Shown here: piece by piece, positions 33,366-42,299 of the stretch | Layout of the letters: each line of letters starts with the position of its first letter | Position numbering within the stretch: position 1 is the stretch's first letter | DNA from: JAMXLG01 sp963765935 | GTDB lineage: Bacteria; Vulcanimicrobiota; Vulcanimicrobiia; Vulcanimicrobiales; Vulcanimicrobiaceae | Assembly (NCBI GenBank): GCA_963765935.1 | Contig: CAVXXX010000001.1 | Span: 1,798,001-1,862,000, forward strand | DNA length: 64,000 bases | Reading direction: 5' to 3' | Position numbers and translations under genes: made by a program | The notes under the pieces: model-generated | Told to the model about the DNA's origin: nothing | Database searches by the model: none | Seen by the model: the letters and a program-made list of their open reading frames with translations, nothing else

Positions 33366-34206
33366 TGGCGATCCGGTTTTTGAGAACGCCGATCTTTTGG
33401 ATATCGACTTCCATCACATCACCGTCGCGTAGAAACTCCGGCGGCGTGCGGGCAAAACCGACGCCTTCCGGCGTGCCGGTCGCGATGACGTCGCCCGCCT
33501 CGAGCGTCATCCCCTTCGAGAGTTCGGCGATGAGCCGCGGGATGCGGAAGATCATGTTCGATGTGGTGCTGTGTTGCTTCTCGACGCCGTTGACTCGAAA
33601 TGCAATCTCGAGCGCGTGCGGATCGCCGATTTCATCGGCGGAGACGATCCACGGACCCATCGGTGCGGCATCATCGAGGCTCTTGCCCTTGAACCATTGC
33701 AGATGCGCGCGTTGTACGTCGCGCGCGGTCACATCGTTGAATGCGGTGTATCCGAAGATCACCGCATGCGCATCGGCTTCGCTCACATTCTTGCATCGAG
33801 CGCCGATGACGACGGCGAGTTCGGCTTCGAAGTCGTACTCGCTCGAAACATTCGCTTGCAGATGAAGCGTTGCATCGGGTGCTGCGATCGCCGTCGGCGC
33901 CTTCGTAAAAAACGTTGGGACGTCGGGAAGCTTCAACTCGCGTCCGGCCGCGCGCGCGCCTTCTTTTGCGTGCTCTAAGTAATTGCGCCCGACGCAGAAG
34001 ATGTTGCGTTGAGGACGAACGGGCGCGTCGAGCGTCACGTCACGAAGCGGCGTCACTTCATCGCCCGAATGCCATGCGACGCGTTCGTGCGGCGCCAGCG
34101 CGATGTAATCGAGCAGCGCCGGTGTCGAAATCGTGCGAACCGCATCCCCTTCGATCACGCCGGGGCGAACGCGTCCGTCCGCCGTACGGAACGTTACAAA
34201 GCGCAT
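33358..34206 (-). CDS. Fumarylacetoacetate hydrolase (FAH) family protein
   Basis: A 282-residue enzyme of the FAH/HpcE fold, which cleaves C-C bonds of, or decarboxylates or hydrates, 2-oxo acids using Mg2+. The metal-binding ExE is in EYDFEAELAVVIG, with a further conserved acidic site in TAFNDVTARD. VGRNYLEHAKE, WFKGKSLDDAAPMGPW and the loop ATGTPEGVGFAR are diagnostic of the family. Substrates range from fumarylpyruvate to acylpyruvates and cannot be read from sequence. It lies 13 bases after the zinc-ribbon gene and overlaps the following gene. Confidence 0.88.
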   Translation of the reverse strand: MRFVTFRTADGRVRPGVIEGDAVRTISTPALLDYIALAPHERVAWHSGDEVTPLRDVTLDAPVRPQRNIFCVGRNYLEHAKEGARAAGRELKLPDVPTFFTKAPTAIAAPDATLHLQANVSSEYDFEAELAVVIGARCKNVSEADAHAVIFGYTAFNDVTARDVQRAHLQWFKGKSLDDAAPMGPWIVSADEIGDPHALEIAFRVNGVEKQHSTTSNMIFRIPRLIAELSKGMTLEAGDVIATGTPEGVGFARTPPEFLRDGDVMEVDIQKIGVLKNRIAIA

Positions 34207-34219
34207 ACGAGGTAGTGTA

Positions 34220-34435
34220 TCACTCCTTGCGGCTCGTGAGATGCCACAGGTCGCAGTAGCGGCAATGATAGATCGAAAGCCGGCCGATCGTCCCGTTCAT
34301 GAGCATCGCGGCGCGCGCATGCTCTTCGCTTTCATACGCGTCTTTCGACGTGCAGCTGCGCTCGCGACCGCCGCCGTCGTCGAGAAACGGAATCCGCGGG
34401 AGCGGTTTACGGCTTGTGGGTCGGCGACGGGCCAA
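34220..34435 (-). CDS. Small zinc-ribbon-like protein
   Basis: The product has 71 residues from TTG at 34435, the only start in frame. A basic N-terminus is followed by SKDAYESEEHARAAM and the C-terminal knuckle YHCRYCDLWHLTSRK (CxxC, Trp-His). The same CxxC-x3-WHLT ending is common in tiny proteins of bacteria and phages, usually of unknown role. It overlaps the upstream gene by 29 bases and precedes the FAH gene by 13, so it is part of the leftward operon. Only two cysteines are close together; Cys28 and the His may complete a metal site. Confidence 0.6.
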   Translation of the reverse strand: MARRRPTSRKPLPRIPFLDDGGGRERSCTSKDAYESEEHARAAMLMNGTIGRLSIYHCRYCDLWHLTSRKE

Positions 34436-34976
34436 CGATCTGATTCAGGTCCGGAAGACTTTTGTTCTGCTGTTGTTGCCGTTGCTGTTCTTGCTGTTGT
34501 TTCAGCGCCCAGGCGCGCGCTTCGGCGTCGGCCTTGTTCATCATGTCGGTAGCCGCGCCTTGCTTATCGGCCCAGTCGCCGCCGCGCGAAACAATCGCGA
34601 CGTCGCGATGCACGCTGTGCGTCTTCGGATTGTAGTCGTAGGTAACTTTATAGAGGCCGACTTCAGCGGTTCCGTCGGGATGGCGAATCCACATCTGCAG
34701 GACGTTTCCGTACGTCTGCGCATTGAACGTCAAGCACGGCTGTTGCTGATTCTTCGGACAACTCTTTGCTGAATTGCCGGTCTTGACGCGCACGACTTGA
34801 CCCTTCTTATTTACTTCCACGACGAAGTCAGTGTGCATACCATACGGCGGCATGTACGGAGTCGGCAGTGCGTGTGGCTTCGCTTTTGGCGCTGGTGTAG
34901 CTGCGCTTCCCGGAGCAAGCGTCATGGAAACAGCGGCAGCGAGTATGAGTGCCAAGGCGGCAAATCGGATCTTCAT
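34407..34976 (-). CDS. Secreted Gln-rich protein of unknown function
   Basis: The product has 189 residues. ATG at 34976 opens a clear signal peptide (MKIRFAALALILAAAVSMTL, cleavage near SAATP). A Pro/Lys linker follows, then a beta-rich domain with two cysteines (SCPKNQQQPC) and DFVVEVNKKGQVVRVKTGN, resembling TonB C-terminal-like or carboxypeptidase-regulatory-like folds. It ends in a Gln-rich helix (KQQQEQQRQQQQN). It is the first gene of the leftward operon and is divergent from the MG2 protein gene, with 99 bases between them. Confidence 0.65.
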   Translation of the reverse strand: MKIRFAALALILAAAVSMTLAPGSAATPAPKAKPHALPTPYMPPYGMHTDFVVEVNKKGQVVRVKTGNSAKSCPKNQQQPCLTFNAQTYGNVLQMWIRHPDGTAEVGLYKVTYDYNPKTHSVHRDVAIVSRGGDWADKQGAATDMMNKADAEARAWALKQQQEQQRQQQQNKSLPDLNQIVGPSPTHKP

Positions 34977-35075
34977 TTCTGCTTTCGAAACGGCAAAATT
35001 CGGCTCTGAAGTTCCCGGAGCAGGCAAGCCGTTCCCCCGGGACCATGCGGCGCCCGGCGCGAATCATGCAATGTC

Positions 35076-37433
35076 GTGCCCGTTTATCGCTCCCTTATCG
35101 CAGCGTTCGTTGCGCTATTCGTCGCCGTTGCTCCCGCGTCCGCAGCGCGCCAAATCGTCGACCTTCACAAGCTCGACGCCTACTTTGCCCTCTTTGCGAG
35201 CGATTCAAACGTACCGTGGAAGCCCACGGTCGTTCGCCTTGACACCTACTCGAGCGCGCCGGTTCAATTCGCTGTTTATCAGGTCGATCCGGGCGATGTC
35301 GTCACCGCCGGTACGAACGCACGTCCACGCGCAATCGATACGCGCGGCCGCGCGCCGATTGCGAAATTCTCGTACACGCCGCCCGGCGGCTATCAATTTC
35401 AGTCGAATCAGGTTACGGTTCCGCTCGGATCGCGCGAAGGATTCTTTGTCGTCGAAGCGCGTCGCGGCGACGTCGGCGAGCAAGTCTGGATCAATCGCAC
35501 GCGCGTTGGACTCGCGACGAAAGAAACGCCTGGCGAACTGCTGGTCTATGGCGCCGATCTTGGTAGCGGACGCGCACTTCCCCACATGCGCGTGCAATTC
35601 GTCGTCAACGGAACGTTCGTCACACGCGAGACGGATATTCATGGCGTCGCGCGCTGGAATCGCGCGCCGCGTCCGGTTTTCGCGCTCGCGCAGTGGGGCG
35701 GCAGCTTTGCATTCACGAGCCTCTTGCCGCAGGCGCCGCTGCCGTCGACAATCGTCGGGGTTCGCAGCGACACTGCGGTCGTTCACGCGGGCGATAGCGT
35801 GCGGATCGTCGGATTTGCGCGGACGCGTTCGGGACCGGTGATGAAAGCGGCGTCGGGCACGGCAAATGTGACGATGCGACTGGGCGGAAATCTTGTTGCA
35901 CAAGCGCAGGCGCCGCTCGATGCCGCCGGTGCGTTCGATGCGACGCTCGCAGTCCCGGCGAATGCAACGGCCGGCGACTACGCGGTTCTCGCGCAAATCG
36001 GCGGCGGCGTCGGCGGCGCGACGGTCCACGTCGATGCCAACGCTAACGGGCTCTCGCTCAACGTCGCGAGCGGATGCGAAAATACGTGCGATCCCGGCGC
36101 TCCGGTCCCCATCGATATCACCGCGTCGCGCGGCGATACGCCGGTTCGTGTCACGGTGGTTCGTTCGCCGCACGTATACGTCGGCTACACGCCCGAAACG
36201 CTCCCGTGGGCGACGTCAAAGTGGATGGACAAATCGGTCCGCACCGATGGCAACGGCCGCGCGATCGTGACGATCGCGACGCCGACCGACGGCCTTTCGT
36301 CGACGTACGGTGTTCGGGTTGAAGCTTTGGGTGCGACCGCAGTTACGCGGGTGCTCGTGCCTACATCGCGGGTAGCAATTCGTCTGCAACTCGACCATAC
36401 GGAACAAACGCTCGGAACGCCAGTCGATTTCGATGTTTACGCAAACGACATTGCGAGCGGAAAGCCGGTCGCGGGATCCCAAGTGACGGCAACGCTTTCG
36501 CACGGTCCGTCAACGCAGGAACAAACGCTCACGCTCGATCGCAACGGACATGCGCGCGGCACGTTCAACTCTCCGGTGCTCGGCATGAATCTCGTGACGG
36601 CCTCGCTCGACAACGGCGGTTCGAAGTCGACCGATGCGGGGCAAGTCGACGTTGTTCCGCAAGCGGGCGGTGATGCGGCGGCGAGTGGGAGTTCCGATGC
36701 GCATGTATCGCTCGATAAGAACGTCTATCACGCCGGCGACGAGGTGCACGTCAGTGCGTTGCTTGCCGGCGCAAGCGGCGATGCATTGCTCACGCTCGAA
36801 AGTGCGCTCGGCTCGCAGAGTGTCGTTACGCGTGTGAACGGCGGTCGTGCCGAAAGTTCGATGAAAGTGACCGACGCGGCGGGCGATTTACGCGTCGGTG
36901 CCGTCTTTGTTCGCGACGGAGCGATGGAGTGGACGAGCGTGCCGCTCTCCGTCGACGCGCCCGGCCGGCCGGAATTCGTTCCACTCGGGATCGACGGCAC
37001 GCAGTTTGCGCCGGGTTCCTCTGCGACGGTTACGTTGCGCGACACGCGCGATGCGCCCGGAACGGTAATCGTGCGGATCAGCCGCGGCGCACCGTCAGGC
37101 AGCGCGCTCTTTGATTCCGCCCCGTCGCTTCTCGCTGTCGGTGTGGCCGCCACGCAGGTGAGCGCTCCATCCGGACGCACGTGGCATCCTTGGGTCGATT
37201 CCACCGGCGAACACGCGCAAGTGCTCGGATTCGTGCGCCGGACGCTTCCGCCGCAAGACCTGACGCTCTCTGAGGCGGACACGCAGGTCGTCTCGTGGAG
37301 CATCGTGCACGACAGTGCAAACGTGCTGCCCGTGCAACTGCCGCAAGCGCGCGGGCGGTATACGCTCTCAGTGTTGAAAATTACCGATGACGGGCGCGTC
37401 GTCGCAGCGTCATCGTCGATTCTGGTGCAATAG
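35076..37433 (+). CDS. Secreted macroglobulin-like (MG2-type) multidomain protein
   Basis: A 785-residue exported protein from GTG at 35076. The signal peptide is SLIAAFVALFVAVAPASAAR. The body is a string of beta-sandwich domains with the alpha-2-macroglobulin bait/MG2 style: DTAVVHAGDSVRIVGFARTR, YVGYTPETLPWATSKW, GLSSTYGVRVEA and VSLDKNVYHAGDEVHVSAL. It is about half the length of bacterial alpha-2-macroglobulins and shows no thioester CxEQ motif, so covalent trapping is not expected. It may be a truncated or specialised envelope protein. polA follows after 5 bases. Confidence 0.7.
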   Translation: MPVYRSLIAAFVALFVAVAPASAARQIVDLHKLDAYFALFASDSNVPWKPTVVRLDTYSSAPVQFAVYQVDPGDVVTAGTNARPRAIDTRGRAPIAKFSYTPPGGYQFQSNQVTVPLGSREGFFVVEARRGDVGEQVWINRTRVGLATKETPGELLVYGADLGSGRALPHMRVQFVVNGTFVTRETDIHGVARWNRAPRPVFALAQWGGSFAFTSLLPQAPLPSTIVGVRSDTAVVHAGDSVRIVGFARTRSGPVMKAASGTANVTMRLGGNLVAQAQAPLDAAGAFDATLAVPANATAGDYAVLAQIGGGVGGATVHVDANANGLSLNVASGCENTCDPGAPVPIDITASRGDTPVRVTVVRSPHVYVGYTPETLPWATSKWMDKSVRTDGNGRAIVTIATPTDGLSSTYGVRVEALGATAVTRVLVPTSRVAIRLQLDHTEQTLGTPVDFDVYANDIASGKPVAGSQVTATLSHGPSTQEQTLTLDRNGHARGTFNSPVLGMNLVTASLDNGGSKSTDAGQVDVVPQAGGDAAASGSSDAHVSLDKNVYHAGDEVHVSALLAGASGDALLTLESALGSQSVVTRVNGGRAESSMKVTDAAGDLRVGAVFVRDGAMEWTSVPLSVDAPGRPEFVPLGIDGTQFAPGSSATVTLRDTRDAPGTVIVRISRGAPSGSALFDSAPSLLAVGVAATQVSAPSGRTWHPWVDSTGEHAQVLGFVRRTLPPQDLTLSEADTQVVSWSIVHDSANVLPVQLPQARGRYTLSVLKITDDGRVVAASSSILVQ

Positions 37434-37438
37434 GAGAC

Positions 37439-40066
37439 GTGGCAAAACCAAAGCCCGGCACGGCAACGCTGATGTTGCTCGACACCTATGGGCTCGTCTA
37501 TCGAGCCTTCTTTGCGCTGCCTCCGCTCACGACCACACGCGGCACCCCGATGAACGCCGTGTACGGCTTCACGATGATGCTCAATAAGCTGATCAATGAC
37601 GAGAAGCCGACGCACGTTGTCGCGGCCTTCGATAAAGGCATGCCCGCCGCGCGCGTCGCGCTCTATAAAGACTATAAGGCGCAGCGCGACGCCATGCCGG
37701 ATGATTTACGCAGCCAGTTTCCGCTCGTGCGTCAAGTGCTGGCCGTCCATAAAATTCCGGTCGTTGAGATCGAAGGCATGGAAGCCGACGACATCATCGC
37801 AACGCTCGCGCGTAAAGCCGAAGATGCCGGCGAGCGCACGTTGGTCGTCACCGGTGATTTGGACCTCTTGCAAATCGTCGATGAAAAAACGACGGTCCTC
37901 ACGACACGGCGCGGCATTACGGAACTCGGCCGTTACGATCCGCCGGCAGTCGCTGAACGCTTCGAGCTCGAGCCGCGACAACTGCCCGATTACCGCGGAC
38001 TCAAGGGCGATCCGTCCGATAATCTTCCCGGCATTCCGGGCGTCGGCGAAAAGACGGCGATCAAGCTGATCAAGGCTTCGGGTTCGCTCGATGCGCTCGT
38101 TGCCGATCCGTCTCTTGCGGGATCGGTGAAACTCCAAAAACTCATCGAGGAGTACGGCGCGCAAGCACAAGTTTGCCGCGACGTCTCCGTCGTGCATCGC
38201 GATCTTCCGCTCGATGTCGATTGGAGCAACCGCTACAAAGTCCCGAGCGATGCGGAGTTATATCCGCTCTACGCCGAACTCGAATTCAAAACGCTGCTTT
38301 CTAAACTCAAGCCGCCGGTCGACGGTCTTCCGCTGTTTGCCGCCGACAAACGAATCGAAGGTAATTACCGGTCGTACGTGGCGTCGGTCGATCCGCCCGA
38401 GTTCGAACGGCTCGCAAGCGATATGCGCGCGCTCGCATCTTCGGAACTCGTCGCAATTGCGCTGCGCGAACACGATATCGGACTTTCCGGCGGGGCGGGA
38501 TCGGGCATCTCGTTTGCGCTTGCGGCGCTCGCGCATGAGAACGTACGCAACGCGATGTCGTCCCTTCTACGTGACGCGAAGCGACTGGCGGCCTACGATG
38601 CCAAGCGTGTCGTTCATGCGCTGCGCGCGCACGGCATCGAACAGCATCGCTTTGATGACGATGCGATGATTGCCGCGCATTTGCTCAATCCGAGCCGCAC
38701 ATTTGATGAAATCAGCGATGCTGCCGCCGAGCAATTGCAGACGAACGCCGGCGAGGATGCGGCGGGGCAAGCGGATGCGACGCTGCAGATCGTTACGAAA
38801 GCACGCGAGACGCTTGACGAGCGCGACCAGCTGCGTCTCTATGAAGACGTCGAGGTGCCGCTCGCGCCCATACTCGCGAAGATGGAAGCCGCCGGTATTG
38901 CCGTTGATACGTCAGAACTCGACGTTATCGGGCGCGAGATCGACGAAGCGACCACGCGTCTACAGCGGCACATCTTCGATTTCGCCGGCGAAGAGTTCAA
39001 CATCGGCTCGCCGATGCAACTGGGCAACATTCTTTTTGGCCGCTTGGGCATTCCGGGCGGAAAGAAAACCAAGACCGGGTGGGCGACCGGCGTCGAGATT
39101 CTCCAAGGCCTTGCGAAAGAGTATCCGATCTGCGCGCTCGTGCTCGAGTGGCGCGAAGTGACGAAGCTCAAGAACACCTACGTCGACGTCATTCCGCAAC
39201 TGCTGGACAAGCACGATCGTCGTTTGCACACGGTATTCAATCAAACGTCGACTGCGACGGGGCGCCTCTCGTCCACAAACCCGAACCTGCAGAACATTCC
39301 GGTGCGCGGCGATCTCGGCCGTCGCATCCGCAAAGCATTTGTGGCAAAGGACGACGCCCACGTATTACTCGCGGCGGATTATAGCCAGATCGAGTTGCGT
39401 TTGATGGCACATCTCTCGGGCGACGAGGCGATGCGCACCGCGTTCGAAGAAGGCCAAGATATTCACGACTTTACCGCGCGCCAAATCTTCAACGTCGGTT
39501 CCGGCGCGTCGGTTGACGGTAATCAGCGGCGTATGGCCAAGAGCGTAAACTTCGGTTTGCTCTACGGCATGTCGGATTTCGGGCTCGCCCAGCGTCTCGA
39601 AATCAGTCGCGCCGAAGCGCGCGATATCACGACCGCCTACTTCGCGCGATTCCCGAGCGTTCGTGATTACATCGATCGCACGATCGACGATGCGCGGCGC
39701 AACGGCTATGTCTCGACGATTCTCGGCCGCCGTCGCTACATGCCCGCGCTTACCTCGAGTAACTACATGTTGCGCTCGGCGGCCGAACGAGAGGCGACCA
39801 ACGCGCCGCTGCAAGGGAGTGCGGCCGATTTGATGAAGCTGGCGATGGTTAAAATCGATCGCGCCCTCGAATCATCAGAGCACGCGACGATGCTCCTTCA
39901 AATTCACGACGAACTCATTTTCGAAGTGCATAAGGATCATCTGCATGAGATCGCGCACCTTGTCCGCTCCGAGATGGAGAGCGCGCTTGCGCTCTCAGTC
40001 CCGCTCGAAGTCACGGTAAAGACCGGCACAAATTGGTACGACGTGGAGGCAATGAGCGAGGTCTAA
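37439..40066 (+). CDS. polA: DNA polymerase I
   Basis: An 875-residue enzyme for Okazaki-fragment maturation and repair. The 5' nuclease domain is intact (MLLDTYGLVYRAFFALPP, GMEADDIIATLA, TGDLDLLQ, GVGEKTA). The polymerase motifs are A (DYSQIELR, 647-654), B (RRMAKSVNFGLLYG) and C (IHDELIFEV). In the middle, the 3'-5' exonuclease region lacks the DxE metal site: the strand reads VAIALREHDIG. Proofreading is therefore probably absent, as in Taq and Bacillus enzymes. GTG start with GGAG a few bases upstream. Confidence 0.95.
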   Translation: MAKPKPGTATLMLLDTYGLVYRAFFALPPLTTTRGTPMNAVYGFTMMLNKLINDEKPTHVVAAFDKGMPAARVALYKDYKAQRDAMPDDLRSQFPLVRQVLAVHKIPVVEIEGMEADDIIATLARKAEDAGERTLVVTGDLDLLQIVDEKTTVLTTRRGITELGRYDPPAVAERFELEPRQLPDYRGLKGDPSDNLPGIPGVGEKTAIKLIKASGSLDALVADPSLAGSVKLQKLIEEYGAQAQVCRDVSVVHRDLPLDVDWSNRYKVPSDAELYPLYAELEFKTLLSKLKPPVDGLPLFAADKRIEGNYRSYVASVDPPEFERLASDMRALASSELVAIALREHDIGLSGGAGSGISFALAALAHENVRNAMSSLLRDAKRLAAYDAKRVVHALRAHGIEQHRFDDDAMIAAHLLNPSRTFDEISDAAAEQLQTNAGEDAAGQADATLQIVTKARETLDERDQLRLYEDVEVPLAPILAKMEAAGIAVDTSELDVIGREIDEATTRLQRHIFDFAGEEFNIGSPMQLGNILFGRLGIPGGKKTKTGWATGVEILQGLAKEYPICALVLEWREVTKLKNTYVDVIPQLLDKHDRRLHTVFNQTSTATGRLSSTNPNLQNIPVRGDLGRRIRKAFVAKDDAHVLLAADYSQIELRLMAHLSGDEAMRTAFEEGQDIHDFTARQIFNVGSGASVDGNQRRMAKSVNFGLLYGMSDFGLAQRLEISRAEARDITTAYFARFPSVRDYIDRTIDDARRNGYVSTILGRRRYMPALTSSNYMLRSAAEREATNAPLQGSAADLMKLAMVKIDRALESSEHATMLLQIHDELIFEVHKDHLHEIAHLVRSEMESALALSVPLEVTVKTGTNWYDVEAMSEV

Positions 40067-41403
40067 ATCCTCGCGGCGCGATCGTCGCTCTACTCTGTGT
40101 CGTAACGGCGATCTTACTCGCGTGTGCCGTCATGCGTGCGTCACTGTGGACATACGGGTCCGACACCGGCACGTTCACGATTGCAATTTTGAACGTACCG
40201 CACGGAATGTACGATCCATTCGAGCACGCTTCACATTTCCGATTTCACTGGTCACCGATTCTGATCGTGCTCTATCCGCTGCTCGCGATTGCGCGCACGA
40301 TCCTAACGCTCCAGATCATCCAAGTCGTACTCGTCGTCGGCGCAGTATTTGCGTATTATGTCCTGATCGAGCGTTACATCGGCAGAGCACTCGCACTGCG
40401 CTGCGCAATCGTCGCGATGCTCTATCCGGCATTGGCCGGGCTCGCGTTTTCTGAATTTCACGAACTCGCGTTCTACCCGCTTCTAACGTTCCTCGCCCTT
40501 TTCGCGCTCTCCGCGCGGCGTTGGGGATGGTATGCGTTCTTTGTCTTTGCGTTATTGTGCGTCCGCGAGGACGTCGTGCTCCTGACCGCCGTCATGGGGA
40601 GCGTTCTCGCGGCGTATGGAATTCGAAGCGGCGATCGCGCATACCTGAGGGCCGGCGCAATAACCGCGTTGAGTGCGGCCGGTGTTCTCACTCTGTATTT
40701 TGGAGTTGTCGTGCCGCGGCTCGGCGGTTGGGGACCGTCGGGGTTTTACCGGTATGCGTTCGAGAATGGCGTCCCGCGTAACAAGGATGAAACGGCCATC
40801 GTGCCACGACTGACCTATGTCCTGGAGCTTCTCGTGCCGCTCGCCTTTTTGCCCTTGCGGACGCGATGGTTTTTGCTTGCGATCCCCGGTCTCGCGATCG
40901 TGCTGCTGGCCAATTCCGGCGGTGTGTGGCGTATGGGAATGCATTACGTCGCACTCTGGATGCCGTGGGTATTGCTCGCATTCGCGGCCGCTATCGCGCA
41001 GATCCGCGCAAAAATGGGCGAGCAAGCAGCACGGCGATGGTCAACGGCGGCGACGGCCCTGTGCGTGCTCTTCCTCGTGTTCCTCAATCCGACGCACGCG
41101 CAGCATTATTTAACGCCGTCGTACCGAGACATCGCAGCCGTCAATCGCGTTTTATCCTGTGTGCCGGCTAGCGCAACCTTAGGAACCCACGACGAATGGT
41201 ACTCGGCCATTGCATTTAAGCACCCGAACGAAACGATCGGTGCGCCGGCTTACGCAAATTATTTGCTCTTTGCCGACGATTATCCCAACGGCGAGTTTCA
41301 GACGAAGATTCTGCCCCGCGTCCACCGTGAAGTCGCGAGCGGGCAAATTGATGAAATCTGCCGTTCCGATCGCGTCGCCGTCTACCGGAGAGTTCACCGA
41401 TGA
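40033..41403 (+). CDS. DUF2079 membrane protein
   Basis: A 456-residue integral membrane protein with about ten helices. The family pattern of DUF2079 is visible: WTYGSDTGTFTIAILNVPHG, HASHFRFHWSPILIVLYPLL, FSEFHELAFYPLL and LCVREDVVLL. These resemble GT-C-type glycosyltransferases with an acidic outer loop, so a lipid-linked sugar transferase role is possible but unproven. TTG at 40033 lies inside the polA 3' end and is the only start that keeps the first helix. It overlaps the DUF192 gene as ATGA. Confidence 0.8.
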   Translation: MVRRGGNERGLNPRGAIVALLCVVTAILLACAVMRASLWTYGSDTGTFTIAILNVPHGMYDPFEHASHFRFHWSPILIVLYPLLAIARTILTLQIIQVVLVVGAVFAYYVLIERYIGRALALRCAIVAMLYPALAGLAFSEFHELAFYPLLTFLALFALSARRWGWYAFFVFALLCVREDVVLLTAVMGSVLAAYGIRSGDRAYLRAGAITALSAAGVLTLYFGVVVPRLGGWGPSGFYRYAFENGVPRNKDETAIVPRLTYVLELLVPLAFLPLRTRWFLLAIPGLAIVLLANSGGVWRMGMHYVALWMPWVLLAFAAAIAQIRAKMGEQAARRWSTAATALCVLFLVFLNPTHAQHYLTPSYRDIAAVNRVLSCVPASATLGTHDEWYSAIAFKHPNETIGAPAYANYLLFADDYPNGEFQTKILPRVHREVASGQIDEICRSDRVAVYRRVHR

Positions 41404-41849
41404 TTGCGTCTATTGCACTTCTCTTAGCGCTGGCAAGTCCGCCGCCAAGCGCACTTCCGACACCGCAACAGTTATCGACGATAACGGTCCATGCGCCGCG
41501 CGCAACGGTAACGTTGCAAGTCGCCAAGACGGAAGATCAACGCGAGCGCGGCCTCATGGGTGTAACGAAATTGTCACCGCACACCGGCATGCTCTTCGTC
41601 TTCGACCAAGACGCGCCGGTCGAGTTTTGGATGAAGAACACGCTGGTTCCACTCGATATGGTATTCGCCGGTCCGGACGGCCTCGTTCGCTCCGTGGCCG
41701 CGAATGTTCCGGCAACAAAACCCGATACACCCGACGATAAAATTCCGCGCCGCTATGCGAATGCTAAATACGTCATCGAGCTACCCGCCGGCGAAGCGGA
41801 AAAAGACGGAATTACCGCCGGTCTGCATTTGGACTTGACTGGACTCTGA
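41400..41849 (+). CDS. DUF192 secreted protein
   Basis: A 149-residue exported protein with a short signal peptide (IASIALLLALASPPP) and a DUF192 domain: EDQRERGLMGVTKLSPHTGM, LFVFDQDAPVEFWMKNTLVP, LDMVFAG and YVIELPAGEAEKDGI. The domain is small and beta-barrel-like, and no activity has been firmly assigned. ATG at 41400 overlaps the previous stop, so the two are cotranscribed with polA upstream. Length and motif order are normal. Confidence 0.9.
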   Translation: MIASIALLLALASPPPSALPTPQQLSTITVHAPRATVTLQVAKTEDQRERGLMGVTKLSPHTGMLFVFDQDAPVEFWMKNTLVPLDMVFAGPDGLVRSVAANVPATKPDTPDDKIPRRYANAKYVIELPAGEAEKDGITAGLHLDLTGL

Positions 41850-41931
41850 GAGCGGGCATTCGTAAAGGAATACGCACATAACATGATGTTTCAAGCGTCA
41901 CAACCGTTCGCGAGCGGCCGTTATAGCGGGC

Positions 41932-42291
41932 ATGAAACTATCCAATCTTGTTGCGATGACGCTCGGTGCAGTGTTTGTCGCAGCGCCTCTTTTCGCGGGT
42001 GCCGCGCAGGAGGGCGGCACAATCTGCGGCCGCGTGAATGCACCGGCAACCTACATTCTCCAGCTCCAACAGTCGCCTACGCACGATAACGTCATCACCG
42101 CGCGCTCGCAAAGTGAAGTCGTCCAAGCGCACGTGAACGTTGACGGCAGCTACTGTTTCAACAACTTGCATAACGACATGCACACCATCGTTGCCTTCGA
42201 AGACGCGTTCCCCACGCTGCGGGCGACGGTAAAACCCGTTCCGGGTCAAACGCTCATCGTCGATTTGACGGGACTAACAGTCGACCTATAA
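41932..42291 (+). CDS. Small secreted protein of unknown function
   Basis: The product has 119 residues. A signal peptide (KLSNLVAMTLGAVFVAAPLF, cleavage near AGAAQ) is followed by a beta-sandwich-like domain with two cysteines (TICGRVNAP and SYCFNNLH). GTICGRVNAP...VDGSYCFNNL resembles carboxypeptidase-regulatory-like (CarboxypepD_reg) repeats, with the cysteines able to form a disulfide. It lies 82 bases after the DUF192 gene and 8 bases before mutM. No ribosome site is evident. Confidence 0.65.
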   Translation: MKLSNLVAMTLGAVFVAAPLFAGAAQEGGTICGRVNAPATYILQLQQSPTHDNVITARSQSEVVQAHVNVDGSYCFNNLHNDMHTIVAFEDAFPTLRATVKPVPGQTLIVDLTGLTVDL

Positions 42292-42299
42292 TCGGGTGA

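Noticed and set aside
36728..37615. 295-codon minus-strand frame
   Set aside because: It is antisense to the MG2 protein and polA genes with Ser/Thr/Pro shadow composition and no ribosome site.
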